This document shows positions 47,791 to 55,936 of a stretch of DNA of 64,000 nt, piece by piece (position 1 is the first letter of the stretch; each line of letters begins with the position of its first letter). Location of the stretch: the NCBI GenBank assembly GCA_009801085.1, contig VNWV01000007.1:1674001-1738000 (forward strand), read 5' to 3'. This DNA is from Lasiodiplodia sp. COLG20. Taxonomy: Eukaryota > Ascomycota > Dothideomycetes > Botryosphaeriales > Botryosphaeriaceae. The notes beneath the pieces are model-generated. The model was given only the letters and a program-made list of their open reading frames with translations, was not told the DNA's origin and ran no database searches. Position numbers and translations under genes: made by a program.

Positions 47791-47889
47791 GACATACATG
47801 GGTAGTTGAAGCTGTCATCCGGACAAGAATGTGGAAATAAAAATTCTACATATACGTCCGGACGATAGCTTCAACGACCTATGGTATGT
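47791..47889 (+). repeat. Long hairpin repeat, copy 2
   Basis: The left arm (from CATGGGTAGTTGAAGCT at 47797) and the right arm (CGTCCGGACGATAGCTTCAA at 47855-47874) match copy 1, with several changes in the left arm (GTCATCCGGACA). The whole element is an imperfect palindrome of about 99 bases. A weak match to the lead sequence (GCAGCCGA, then GGCCAGCATG) lies at about 47732-47750, so the unit with its lead seems to have been duplicated within 250 bases and then disturbed by an insertion. Confidence 0.8.
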
Positions 47890-48136
47890 AGAAATTTGTG
47901 AGGTTGGGATAAGGTGTGCGTCTTGTCCAACCATGGGATGCGCAGCCGAGGATCCACAGCGTTGCAAATCTCGCTCGGCTGCGACCACGGCTCATCGACC
48001 TCCCCTCAACTCCGGCACGGTGATTCCCTGGACCAATTTGGGCATGGCTGCTACGTGAATATCTGCATTCGATATCTACGACAATACAAAAATTCCTATT
48101 CTACCTGCCGTCATCCGTAGACGTCGCACAAAAGCC

Positions 48137-49005
48137 ATGGCCGCTCCAGCAAAGCCGGCGCCGACCGCGCCCCCGCGCCTCAAGCCGCACGAACACGCCG
48201 ACTTGACGTCCTTTTGCGACATGCTGCATCTGGTGCACCACCGCAACGTGAACCAGCACCGGCACAGCATCTGGTGGCGCAGCTTCTCCGTGTTCCGGCG
48301 CGAGCTGTCGCACTTCGTGGCCGAGTACAACACGTACCAGCCGCCTGCCGCCTCGGCGGGCCCGAAGCCCTCGGCCAAAGCTTCCAAAGTTGCGGCGAGG
48401 CGCGCGGCGGCGAGGCTGGAGGCGTGGAAGAACGATCACGTGCCGAGGTGGTATCTGTATGTTTCCCGCCTCCTTATTGGTTTTTTTTTTTTTTTTTTTT
48501 GGCTGACAGGGCTCGAAGCGCTTTCGCCGACGTCATCGCGTCGACGCAATTTTCAGCCATCGGGCTGGCGCTGCTGGCCGTCCTGGCGCGCGTTACGCAG
48601 ATCACGGGCATTACGGCTGCGTACGAGGACGAGGCGGAGCGGGCTATGCAGGCGGTTCTGCGGGACTTTGCTGCGAAAGACGCCACCGGCTTGTTTGGTG
48701 CCGTGAAGGCCGACGAAAGCGCGTCTCGCACCGAGGATTTAGGAGAAGCTATAGGCAGGAGAGAGGACTTCGGAGAGGTCATTAGCAGAGGCGACGATGA
48801 AACCAAGGCCCGTGATGCTAAGACTGGGTCAAAGAAGAAAGATGTTCCGGAGTCTGGGGTGGATGTGGTGGTGAGGAAGAAGAAAAAGAAGGGAAAGAGA
48901 GCAGCTGAGCCTGAGCCTGAACCGGAACCGGAGCCACCGAAGAAGAAGAAGAAAACCAAGAAAGGCAAGGGCAGCGCGATCGACGACCTGTTCGCTGGGC
49001 TCTAA
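48137..49005 (+). CDS. RMP1: RNase MRP protein subunit Rmp1
   Basis: Exons 48137-48456 and 48510-49005 give 271 residues. Rmp1 is specific to RNase MRP, the nucleolar ribonucleoprotein that cleaves pre-rRNA at site A3. The family core is LHLVHHRNVNQHRHSIWWRS followed by FSVFRRELSHFV, then WKNDHVPRWYLARSAFADVIASTQF across the splice junction (given only in part) and FSAIGLALLAVLARVTQITG. The tail is charged: a Pro/Glu repeat (EPEPEPEPEP) between Lys runs (KKKKKGKR and PKKKKKTKKGKG), which act as likely nuclear or nucleolar signals, ending in DDLFAGL. The 53-base intron has a T-run of about 22 bases just before its acceptor. Confidence 0.92.
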
Positions 49006-49124
49006 TTTGTGCACTCGACCGAACTCTCATCCGACACCAGGACCTCACCACCACCCGACCCCAAGGTACTTCGCTCTCATGATCCTCGATGGCAATACTG
49101 ACCTGGCCACACAGGTCTTCCAAG

Positions 49125-49850
49125 ATGCGCTACCTGGGCTCCCTCCTGCTCGTCCTCGGCGTCGCAACCGCCACTGTTGCTGCAGCGCCCGTCGCGAACG
49201 AGGTCCACCTCATTGGTCCACCTGCTACATTGGCGGTCGCGAACGAGGTCCACCGCATTGTTTCATTGAGGGACAATTGTGTGGGTAAATGCCACCTCGA
49301 CGATGGACCTTGCCTCTTGAAGTGCATGGATGGCGACGACAAGACGTGCTTGGCTGGCTGCAGCAACGACGGCGACTTCTATTCCTGCATCAGCGCTTGC
49401 GTCGAGACGGCCTTCCCCGGAGCTCCCGAGACGGCCACTCCCTCTCAGAGCAGCTCCTGCTTCGATCAGGACGTATGCTACAACAGCTGCGAGTTTCAGC
49501 ATGACAGCTTCTGCAAGGTCAACTGCAACTACGAGTACTACTGGAACTGTCAGCACGCTTGCGGTGTCGACTGTCCTGCCTTCATCAAGACGACCAGAGC
49601 CGACGTGATTCCTTCTACCGCCCGAACGCCCTCTGAACATTACTTTGGCCGCCCTGTCATTTGGCTGAAGAGTTGTCCTCAGCTCGTCAGTCGCGCCGCC
49701 ATCAGAGATCATGGTCACGTACGTATATTCAACAGTAGCAGCCTCGAGAGTCCGGAACACCACGACTGCGCTCAAAAGTGTTGTGCCCTCGGCAACACCA
49801 ATGTTGCTGCTTGCATCAAAGCATGCCCTGGCAGGCCCGGATGGCCTTAG
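49125..49850 (+). CDS. Secreted cysteine-rich protein with C-x3-C repeats
   Basis: From the ATG at 49125 (AAGATGCGC) the protein has 241 residues. An earlier in-frame start would put 12 residues before the signal peptide and is unlikely. MRYLGSLLLVLGVATATVAAAP is a clear signal peptide. Two near-copies of VANEVHxI follow. The mature part has at least nine C-x3-C pairs: Cys52/56, 63/67, 75/79, 88/92, 118/122, 130/134, 142/146, 215/219 and 230/234, most separated by 6-8 residues. This is the spacing of a helical hairpin closed by two disulphides. I recognise no named family. It could be a candidate effector or wall protein. A small intron in the Cys-poor part (about residues 155-205) cannot be excluded. 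It begins only 119 bases after the RMP1 stop. Confidence 0.7.
   Translation: MRYLGSLLLVLGVATATVAAAPVANEVHLIGPPATLAVANEVHRIVSLRDNCVGKCHLDDGPCLLKCMDGDDKTCLAGCSNDGDFYSCISACVETAFPGAPETATPSQSSSCFDQDVCYNSCEFQHDSFCKVNCNYEYYWNCQHACGVDCPAFIKTTRADVIPSTARTPSEHYFGRPVIWLKSCPQLVSRAAIRDHGHVRIFNSSSLESPEHHDCAQKCCALGNTNVAACIKACPGRPGWP
49188..49260 (+). repeat. Short duplication in the secreted-protein gene
   Basis: GTCGCGAACGAGGTCCACC occurs twice, at about 49191 and 49238, each followed by a base and CATTG. The copies encode VANEVHLI and VANEVHRI just after the predicted signal peptide. They are nearly identical at DNA level, which suggests a recent duplication. Confidence 0.75.
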
Positions 49851-50202
49851 CGTTGCCGAGGAAAGAAAAGGGTTGGAGTGTTTATTGGGACCGAAAATAT
49901 TCTTGACGAGAGAAACAAAATGTTATGCATTGTTAATGAATATAGCCTTCGATGCAGGTGATGACCTCGACTATGGTTGATTCTTGGCCAGGACTGGACC
50001 AACGACGTAATCTGACCAGGACGGTCAAAGCGAGACTTGGTACCTCTCAACAGGGTCCGCTTGACCTATAAAACCCTCGCTGACCCGAAATCTATCACGA
50101 CAAAAGTCTGCGTCCTCGCATCTTTGTGATTACCCTCATCCATTCTCTCCCGCGCACGGTTTGCTGACCACGGACTTTAGCAAACCCACTTGAAAAGCCA
50201 AG
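49851..50202 (+). promoter_or_regulatory. Promoter of the small secreted-peptide gene
   Basis: A TATAAAA box at 50067-50073 lies 136 bases before the ATG at 50203. The 13-base sequence CATCCATTCTCTC at 50137 recurs at 50510 upstream of the next gene. No other gene is seen in the spacer. Confidence 0.45.
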
Positions 50203-50424
50203 ATGCGTTTCGAACTTCTTGCCACCATCGTCGTCGGCGCCCTGGTCGGCACTGGCAATTGCGCTCCGGCCCCCGTGGATGGCGCCACGGCCACCGTGGA
50301 TGGTGCCACGCCTGTCCACGCTCCAAGGATGATACCGTACGAGGTGTACAAGCACATCAAGAGTAAGCAAGACGCGAAGGAGGCCGTTACCCACGTTCCT
50401 GGCGTCCGCCGTCACGAGGACTAA
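50203..50424 (+). CDS. Small secreted peptide, unknown
   Basis: A 73-residue protein starts with MRFELLATIVVGALVGTGNC, a typical signal peptide with a predicted cut before APAP. The mature part of about 50 residues has no cysteine. It contains a short duplication (VDGATATVDGAT), the segment MIPYEVYKHIKSKQDAKEAV, and a dibasic VRR four residues from the end. The start context (GCCAAGATGCG) is nearly the same as in the two neighbouring secreted-protein genes, and a TATA box is in place. The function is unknown. Peptides of this size are typical of lineage-specific secreted proteins. Confidence 0.6.
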   Translation: MRFELLATIVVGALVGTGNCAPAPVDGATATVDGATPVHAPRMIPYEVYKHIKSKQDAKEAVTHVPGVRRHED

Positions 50425-50790
50425 TGGCACCAACAATCCCCGGCTTCTTCTGAATACGTAGAAAGAATGATGGGGTGGTTTAGATGGTCAAATTATTTAA
50501 ACAAAATTCCATCCATTCTCTCTTTGTGCTTAAGTGAGCCATTGACCATCCGGACTGTTCCGACACCTTCCAAGATACGCTGCCCCAGCAACAAGGCGGC
50601 CATGTGCCTTCACTTTGCCACAGGTCTATAAAATTTCTTCTTTCCTCGGCCCACTTCAAACTCTTCCACGGCGCCTTTCGTTCTGACACAACCTTCGTGC
50701 GCACAAGCAACTTCATAAAAAGAGTATGCCTATGACTCCAGCTTGCCTTTCCAGCCAGCTGACCGCTCCCTCGACCAGACACAAGCCAAG
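50425..50790 (+). promoter_or_regulatory. Promoter of the third secreted-protein gene
   Basis: TATAAAA at 50627-50633 lies 158 bases before the ATG at 50791. A second copy of CATCCATTCTCTC lies at 50510. No gene seen. Confidence 0.45.
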
Positions 50791-51608
50791 ATGCGCGTTT
50801 CCGTCTTCATCACGACCGCCTTGGGCGTCGTCCTCGCCGGCGTCGCTTTCGCAAGTGCCGCCAACCACCCCGTTATCGAACGCGCCAATGCCACTTTGAC
50901 TCAGGCCAACGGCACTTCCACTCATGCCAATGGCACTTTCACTTGGGCCAGCGGCGGTGACCACGCCCTCTCGCACTCGCCCATCTTGCGCTACACTCAC
51001 TCGCACTCGCCCACCTTGCGCTACACTCACTCGCGTTCGCCCATCTTCGACCCGGGCGTCCGTCCGACCATCAGCGACTACAACCCCACGCCCAAGCCTG
51101 TCTTCAGCGTCGGGCCCTACAGCTCGGCGAGGCCCATCCTCATGGGTGGCCCCTACATGTCGCCGAACGTCTCCAGCCACGGCACAGTCACCTCGTTGCC
51201 TTCTTCTTCTTCCTCCGCCGTCGACACTCCCGGCGTCCTCCCCACCATGATGGCGGCCGGCGACGACGAGCCCAGCTATGGACCCGACTACGAGTCCGCT
51301 CCTGCCATCACCCCCGCTCCCGCCACCAAGACGGTCGCTGGCCGCGCTGCCGCCGCCGGCGACGAGCCGAGCTACGCCTTCCCTAGCTATGGAGACTACC
51401 CCCCCGACGTCTTCTCCGACGACGATGACTTCGCCACCGGCCCGCCCCCCTACGGAGCCATCCCCACCGACGCCCTCGTCAAAAGGTTGGCAGAGCACTA
51501 CGGCGACATCCAGGGCCGCAGCGTCAACAACGAATGCTTTAACTCCTGCTACAAGTTCTTCAGGAAGTACTGCAATTCTATATGCTACACCAAACGTGAC
51601 GAGGCGGC

Positions 51609-51641
<33 letters not shown>

Positions 51642-51831
51642 CATCGAGGCCCGCCGCAACCGCAACCGCTACTCGAAGAAGTCGTCCACCACCGACCGCT
51701 ACACCGACCACTATACCGAGGACGAAACTAGCACCTACACCTTCCCCACCACCTCCGCCGCTCCCAACACCTGCAAGGGCTGCCGCGACCTCGCTAATCC
51801 TTTCTGCAAGGACCTTTGCACCCGCGAATAA
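50791..51831 (+). CDS. Secreted pro-protein with kexin-flanked Cys hairpin
   Basis: From the ATG at 50791 (GCCAAGATGCG) the protein has 346 residues. It has a signal peptide (MRVSVFITTALGVVLAGVAF), a region with three N-glycosylation sequons (NAT, NGT, NGT) and three imperfect repeats like HSPILRYTHS. A long Pro/Ser/Tyr/Asp-rich linker follows. A Lys-Arg at 231-232 and another at 268-269 flank a 35-residue segment holding C249-x3-C253-x7-C261-x3-C265. After that come an Ala run (GCT/GCG microsatellite), RR and KK pairs, and a C-terminal C328-x2-C331-x7-C339-x3-C343. The Cys modules match the pattern in the gene at 49125. No named family is recognised; processing by a Kex2-like protease is inferred. 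Confidence 0.68.
50970..51054 (+). repeat. 30-base tandem repeat coding HSP-LRYTHS
   Basis: Three adjacent units of about 30 bases share CACTCGC, CGCCCA and CTTGCGCTACACT. They encode HSPILRYTHS and HSPTLRYTHS, then a third, partial copy (RSPIF). Near identity at DNA level suggests recent expansion. Confidence 0.75.
51604..51641 (+). repeat. (GCT)n microsatellite coding poly-alanine
   Basis: About 11 consecutive GCT codons, preceded by GCGGCG, encode an alanine run after the kexin-flanked module. Length variation between strains is likely. Confidence 0.8.
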
Positions 51832-52475
51832 GCAAAGAGGTTCCCGTCACGATTGGCTTTGTATGTTGGAAGGGTTCGTCACAACCACAAAACGGCCTGA
51901 TGGCCTTCTTCTTTGTCTCAGCCTTTTGCAAGGCTAGACGACAGACTTGAGATTCGGAAGCTTCTGAAGACGTAGAATAGAAGCAGGGAAAAAAAAAGTT
52001 TTGAAGGCTCACTGAAGCCGGTTTTCCTCTTGATACATACATCCCTTTCGCTGCTAAATCGTGACATGAACTGTGAAACAAATCACTCCCACCGCTCTCT
52101 CTCTCCCCCTCTCTCTTTCCTCGTCCATTGCCAACCTCGAGCCAGACACACGCTTTCCTCCCCTTCCCTTCCCCATTCTCATCTTTCTTCAACAGCATGC
52201 TGTCTATCCCGCTCTCGACGAAGCAAGCAAGCCATAATCCAGGACAAGAAACACGAGACCGCAATCAACAAGAGAAGAGAAGAGAGAAAACAAGAAAGAA
52301 GGCCGTGTCATCAGATCAGATCCGCATTAAAAACCTCCACAGGTCATATATACATCCCACTCATCCGCCCAAAGCGACGAACGACCATTGACATGAGAAA
52401 ACCCACAATTATTACACCAACATCCCCCTCCCCTCCCATCCCCTCCCCCTCCTACCACTGACCCACCAGCTCACC
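51832..52475. other. Convergent intergenic region, secreted-protein gene / SEC12
   Basis: 3' flanks of two facing genes. There is a CT-rich block at 52090-52190 and an AG-rich block at 52265-52310. No gene seen. Confidence 0.55.
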
Positions 52476-54566
52476 TCACTGCCCCCCATTCAATGCCTCC
52501 GCCGTCACCCTCCCCACGAACCCCGCGTACTCGCTAAACAGCACGCCCTTGAGCACCTGCTCGCCCTCATCGACGGCCCACGCCCCCGCCCGCACCAGCC
52601 GCTGCCGCCACGCCGCGCGCTGCGCCTCGCTGAGCTCCTTCCAGCTGCGCGCGTGCGCGTCGGCCCGGCGTGCGGCGGCGCGGTTGCCGTGCACCTCGGT
52701 GCTCAGGCTTTCGCCGGCCTCGGGCTCGTCTTCCGTCGGGCCCGCGCGGACGAGGATGGCCTTGGTGTTTTCGTCGTTGTAGTAGTCTTCTTCGTCAGAA
52801 GAAGAGGAGGAGGAGGAGGAGGGTTTAAGGTAGTTCGGCGCGTACGCTTCGAGTAGCGAGCGCAGGTGTAGCGTTGAGGCCTTGCGCACGATCTGGTCGG
52901 CCGCGTCGGCCGCGTCCTTGAACGAGTTCTCGACGACGACGGACGCCTTGGTGGCGGCGCTGCTCACGCTCGCGGCGGGCTGCTGGAAGAACTGGCGGGC
53001 GCCGGGGGGAAGCAAGTCCTGGCCGCCGCGGATGCCGGCCAGGTACTCCTGGACGGCGTCGGGCATGCGGATGAGCACCAAGGGCTCCTGGCCGGAGCGG
53101 GCGGCCGTGAAGTTGAGGTACTGCTGCAGGCAGATCAACGTGACGAGCAGCGAGAAGCCGATGACGAGCACCGGCAGGCTGCGGTCGAGCAGCACGCTGG
53201 GCCCGCCCTTGAGCACGTACCGGCTGCCCGGCTTCTTGGGCTGCACCGGCGTCAGCGTGAACGTGTCGACGACGACCGTGTTGCCGAGCGACGTCGACGC
53301 CAGCCGGAGGTACTGCGGGCCAGGGCTCTTGGGCGGCTTGTCTGGTGAGGACTGCTGCCAGGGCGAGTGGTAGGGGCAGAAGGCGAGTTTGGTCATCTGG
53401 AGGGGGTGGACGTCGCGGAGCGTTGTATAGCTGTTGAATCGGCTGAGCGTGTCGGTCTTCTTGCCCGAGTATTCGAGCGTGTAGAGCTCGATGGAGATAT
53501 CATGACCGGCCACGGCGACCACGATCTGCTGTGCACTAGTCGCCGGATCTGTGTTCAGAGCACAAACGTCCATGCCGCCGGCGGCCTTTATGCGGTTAGG
53601 GAGCCTCTTCTGCAGAACGACCTCACCCGGCGCGTCTGGAAGCTTGCGGAGAATGAGGAGCTCAGCGCCTTTGCGCTGGGCATGATTGCAGCAAAGCAGG
53701 ATATGGTGCGGTGTGAGATATCGGATATACTTGATGGTTGGCCGAGACGAGCCGGATTTGAAAACGTCAGGAAAAGGCAATGAATACGCGGGTATGAGAC
53801 TGTCGGCAGGAGTGATTGAGGTGGCCTTCTTCTTCTCGAAATCGTATGTCATGCGGGAGACAAAGACCTCATGGTCGGTGCAAAACGCGACCGAGAAGTT
53901 GCCCTCGGATGATTCGTTGATGTCCACATCGTTGATATCCTTTCCCTCCTTCGGATTTATCCTCTGTATCACATCCCAGTCCGACGGCACCGCCGTTGTA
54001 GCATCGAAAATGACCAGCTCCGACACAGGATTAAAGTCCGTGGCTATCGCGCCGATGCGCTTGCTCCCCGACTCCCTTATCTGGGCCGGAGAGAGTCTCA
54101 GAAGACGCTGGTAGGTATCCTTTTTCGCGGCAGTTGTAGCGGGACGCGTGAACAGGGAAGTCTTGCCCAAGAAGCCAACGCGACCTTTCTCCGCCTCTCC
54201 TCCTTCTTGCGCTGCCTTTTTCTTCTGCGGGTATTCAATCTGGAAGGACCTCAGGTGTTTGTTCCTGTCTGCCAGGCGCTCATTCTCGGAAGAGTTTATG
54301 CCGGCAAAAGTAATAAGGCCGTCCTTGGAGGCTAGGTTGGCTAGAGACATGACGGCATCCTCGTCGCGCGGCAGGTCGATCTCGCCGGCCACCTCGATCG
54401 CCGACCGCGACGACACGTCGAGTAGGGTGATCTGATTCGGGACGCCGCTGCGACCTTCGCCGCCGCCTCCGCCGACGACCAGGTATCCGCGATTGTAGGG
54501 GTCGAAGTCGGCGGAGTACACCGGGTACGACAGGGTGGCTTTCGTGAAGCTCACGGACGGTGCCAT
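52476..54566 (-). CDS. SEC12: SEC12, guanine nucleotide exchange factor for Sar1
   Basis: A single exon of 696 residues from the ATG at 54566 (MAPSVSFTKATLSYP). An in-frame start eight residues upstream is less likely. Sec12 is an ER membrane WD40 protein that loads Sar1 with GTP to start COPII coat assembly. The N-terminal blade and the K+-binding K-loop are visible as DFDPYNRGYLVVGGGGGEGR and SGVPNQITLLDV. WD-type repeats continue to about residue 450, followed by one membrane helix (VLVIGFSLLVTLICLQQYLN, roughly 463-486), which puts the exchange domain in the cytosol. The luminal part of about 200 residues contains a Ser run and acidic residues and is poorly conserved in general. The usual ER-anchored layout is complete. 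Confidence 0.93.
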   Translation of the reverse strand: MAPSVSFTKATLSYPVYSADFDPYNRGYLVVGGGGGEGRSGVPNQITLLDVSSRSAIEVAGEIDLPRDEDAVMSLANLASKDGLITFAGINSSENERLADRNKHLRSFQIEYPQKKKAAQEGGEAEKGRVGFLGKTSLFTRPATTAAKKDTYQRLLRLSPAQIRESGSKRIGAIATDFNPVSELVIFDATTAVPSDWDVIQRINPKEGKDINDVDINESSEGNFSVAFCTDHEVFVSRMTYDFEKKKATSITPADSLIPAYSLPFPDVFKSGSSRPTIKYIRYLTPHHILLCCNHAQRKGAELLILRKLPDAPGEVVLQKRLPNRIKAAGGMDVCALNTDPATSAQQIVVAVAGHDISIELYTLEYSGKKTDTLSRFNSYTTLRDVHPLQMTKLAFCPYHSPWQQSSPDKPPKSPGPQYLRLASTSLGNTVVVDTFTLTPVQPKKPGSRYVLKGGPSVLLDRSLPVLVIGFSLLVTLICLQQYLNFTAARSGQEPLVLIRMPDAVQEYLAGIRGGQDLLPPGARQFFQQPAASVSSAATKASVVVENSFKDAADAADQIVRKASTLHLRSLLEAYAPNYLKPSSSSSSSSDEEDYYNDENTKAILVRAGPTEDEPEAGESLSTEVHGNRAAARRADAHARSWKELSEAQRAAWRQRLVRAGAWAVDEGEQVLKGVLFSEYAGFVGRVTAEALNGGQ

Positions 54567-55936
54567 TGCGCACGAAGGAAGACGTGGCACGCGTTGTGCA
54601 GGGCTGAAAGGCGAGAATCAAGGAGGGCGAAGCATCCAAAGGGGCGGAGGAGGGCGATATAAGGATGTTTGCGGTGGTGAGAGAGCTGCGGCTTGGCCGT
54701 GGTAGCGCAGTCGGAAGCTCCAGGGTGGAACGGTGACGTTGCTCGAGCTGCCGTGCGCCCCTCAGCTGCAGGCACCAACCACGACCGCACCGTCGTCTTA
54801 CCCAGCGACCAGTCATAATCCAGTCAAAAGTCAGCATCTTCAAACGACACCTGTTCGATTGCAATAGGCAGCATGTGCAGCCTACAGCCTATCCTGCATA
54901 AGGAATAGAGAAGTGCATCTCCTTGGTTACATGAATCCTGGTCAGTGGTATATCGCAACAGCCAGCAGCTTGTCATAGCTGCATTCCGGATATTGATGCA
55001 AAACAAGTCTCCATACGACAATCACGAGCTCATTACTAGATTCTAGGCCCGGCGCACGATGTCCCATTCCAAACTCCCGTGAATTCATGTCTATCGTGTC
55101 CCACGATTATCGAAAGAGCCTGATCCCCGGTATCCCCATCCTCAACTGCTACCACTTGATCAGTCCAAGCGGCCGGGAATGCAGCAGGGGATAGTAGTCT
55201 TGGCCCCCCTCGCAGTCAAATCACCTCTGCAAATTTTTCGTCCTTCCAGCATCCTCCCTTCTACACTGCACACGTCATGCCGGAACCAGACTAATATGAG
55301 GTGGGTATTGGGACAAACGAGAGAGCCATAAAACAAAAACAGTCAAGCAAAGCCGTGACTAATCATGGGCTCGTCCATCTCAGCGGCGCCCGGGAATATG
55401 AATAAAAACTTGCGGGATCAAAAGAAATCAAAAAAGCAAATTCCGCCCATTTCAACCACCCTCACCGACACCTCTTGCCTCGCGCCCCTTGATATCAAAA
55501 TGCATGGAAATGCAGCCCAAAGGGAGGGAACGAAAAGCACACCGTGAAAGGGCCGCCACCGCCTGAAAGCAGAAACAACTGAGAGAATTTTGAAGGCCAG
55601 CTTGCTCGAACGCACACGGAGACCAATGGCTGCAACGCTCGAAGAGAGTGAACGAGTACTTTGGCGTCGCGCTTGCTGAACTTAGCCGACGACGCGCGCA
55701 AAGAAGAGGCGATGTTTCCTCGCAACTGGGTATCTTTCATCTTTTTTTCCGACACTTTAGAAGCTTGCTTGTGCGCCGTCCGTCCGCTTCTGGGGCTGGA
55801 ACTTCGAACCGACATCATCCCAACCTGGTTGGAACACGGGCGGATTCGCTTCAGTGCTTGGCGTGATTTGGCTTCTTCGTCACTAAAGAGAGAAGGGTAG
55901 TCAAATAGGAACCAGAAAAATATTAATCGCTTCCGT
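54567..55936. other. Intergenic region upstream of SEC12
   Basis: 1.37 kb between the SEC12 start and the CLA4 stop, both on the minus strand. It holds the SEC12 promoter and CLA4 3' UTR. Frames of 60-107 codons have no motifs. No repeat recognised. Confidence 0.5.

Larger units (their letters stand above)
45740..48136. other. Gene-poor 2.4 kb stretch with repeats
   Basis: No supported gene. It holds a diverged direct repeat (45858-45983), a purine-rich block (46620-46720), and the two long hairpin repeats (47542-47637 and 47791-47889). A frame on the minus strand (46379-46822) is mostly Pro/Ser low complexity and I do not call it. Confidence 0.6.

Noticed and set aside
47508..47889. CRISPR-like array
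   Set aside because: There are only two copies, each a palindrome with its own arms. No regular spacers exist and the organism is a eukaryote.
47508..47889. Full DNA transposon with terminal inverted repeats
   Set aside because: There is no transposase-like frame between or beside the repeats, and I could not establish target-site duplications.
49734..49742. Mini-intron in the 49125 gene (GTACGT to AGCAG)
   Set aside because: The interval would be only about 23 bases, too short to splice, and the Cys pattern continues in the unspliced frame.
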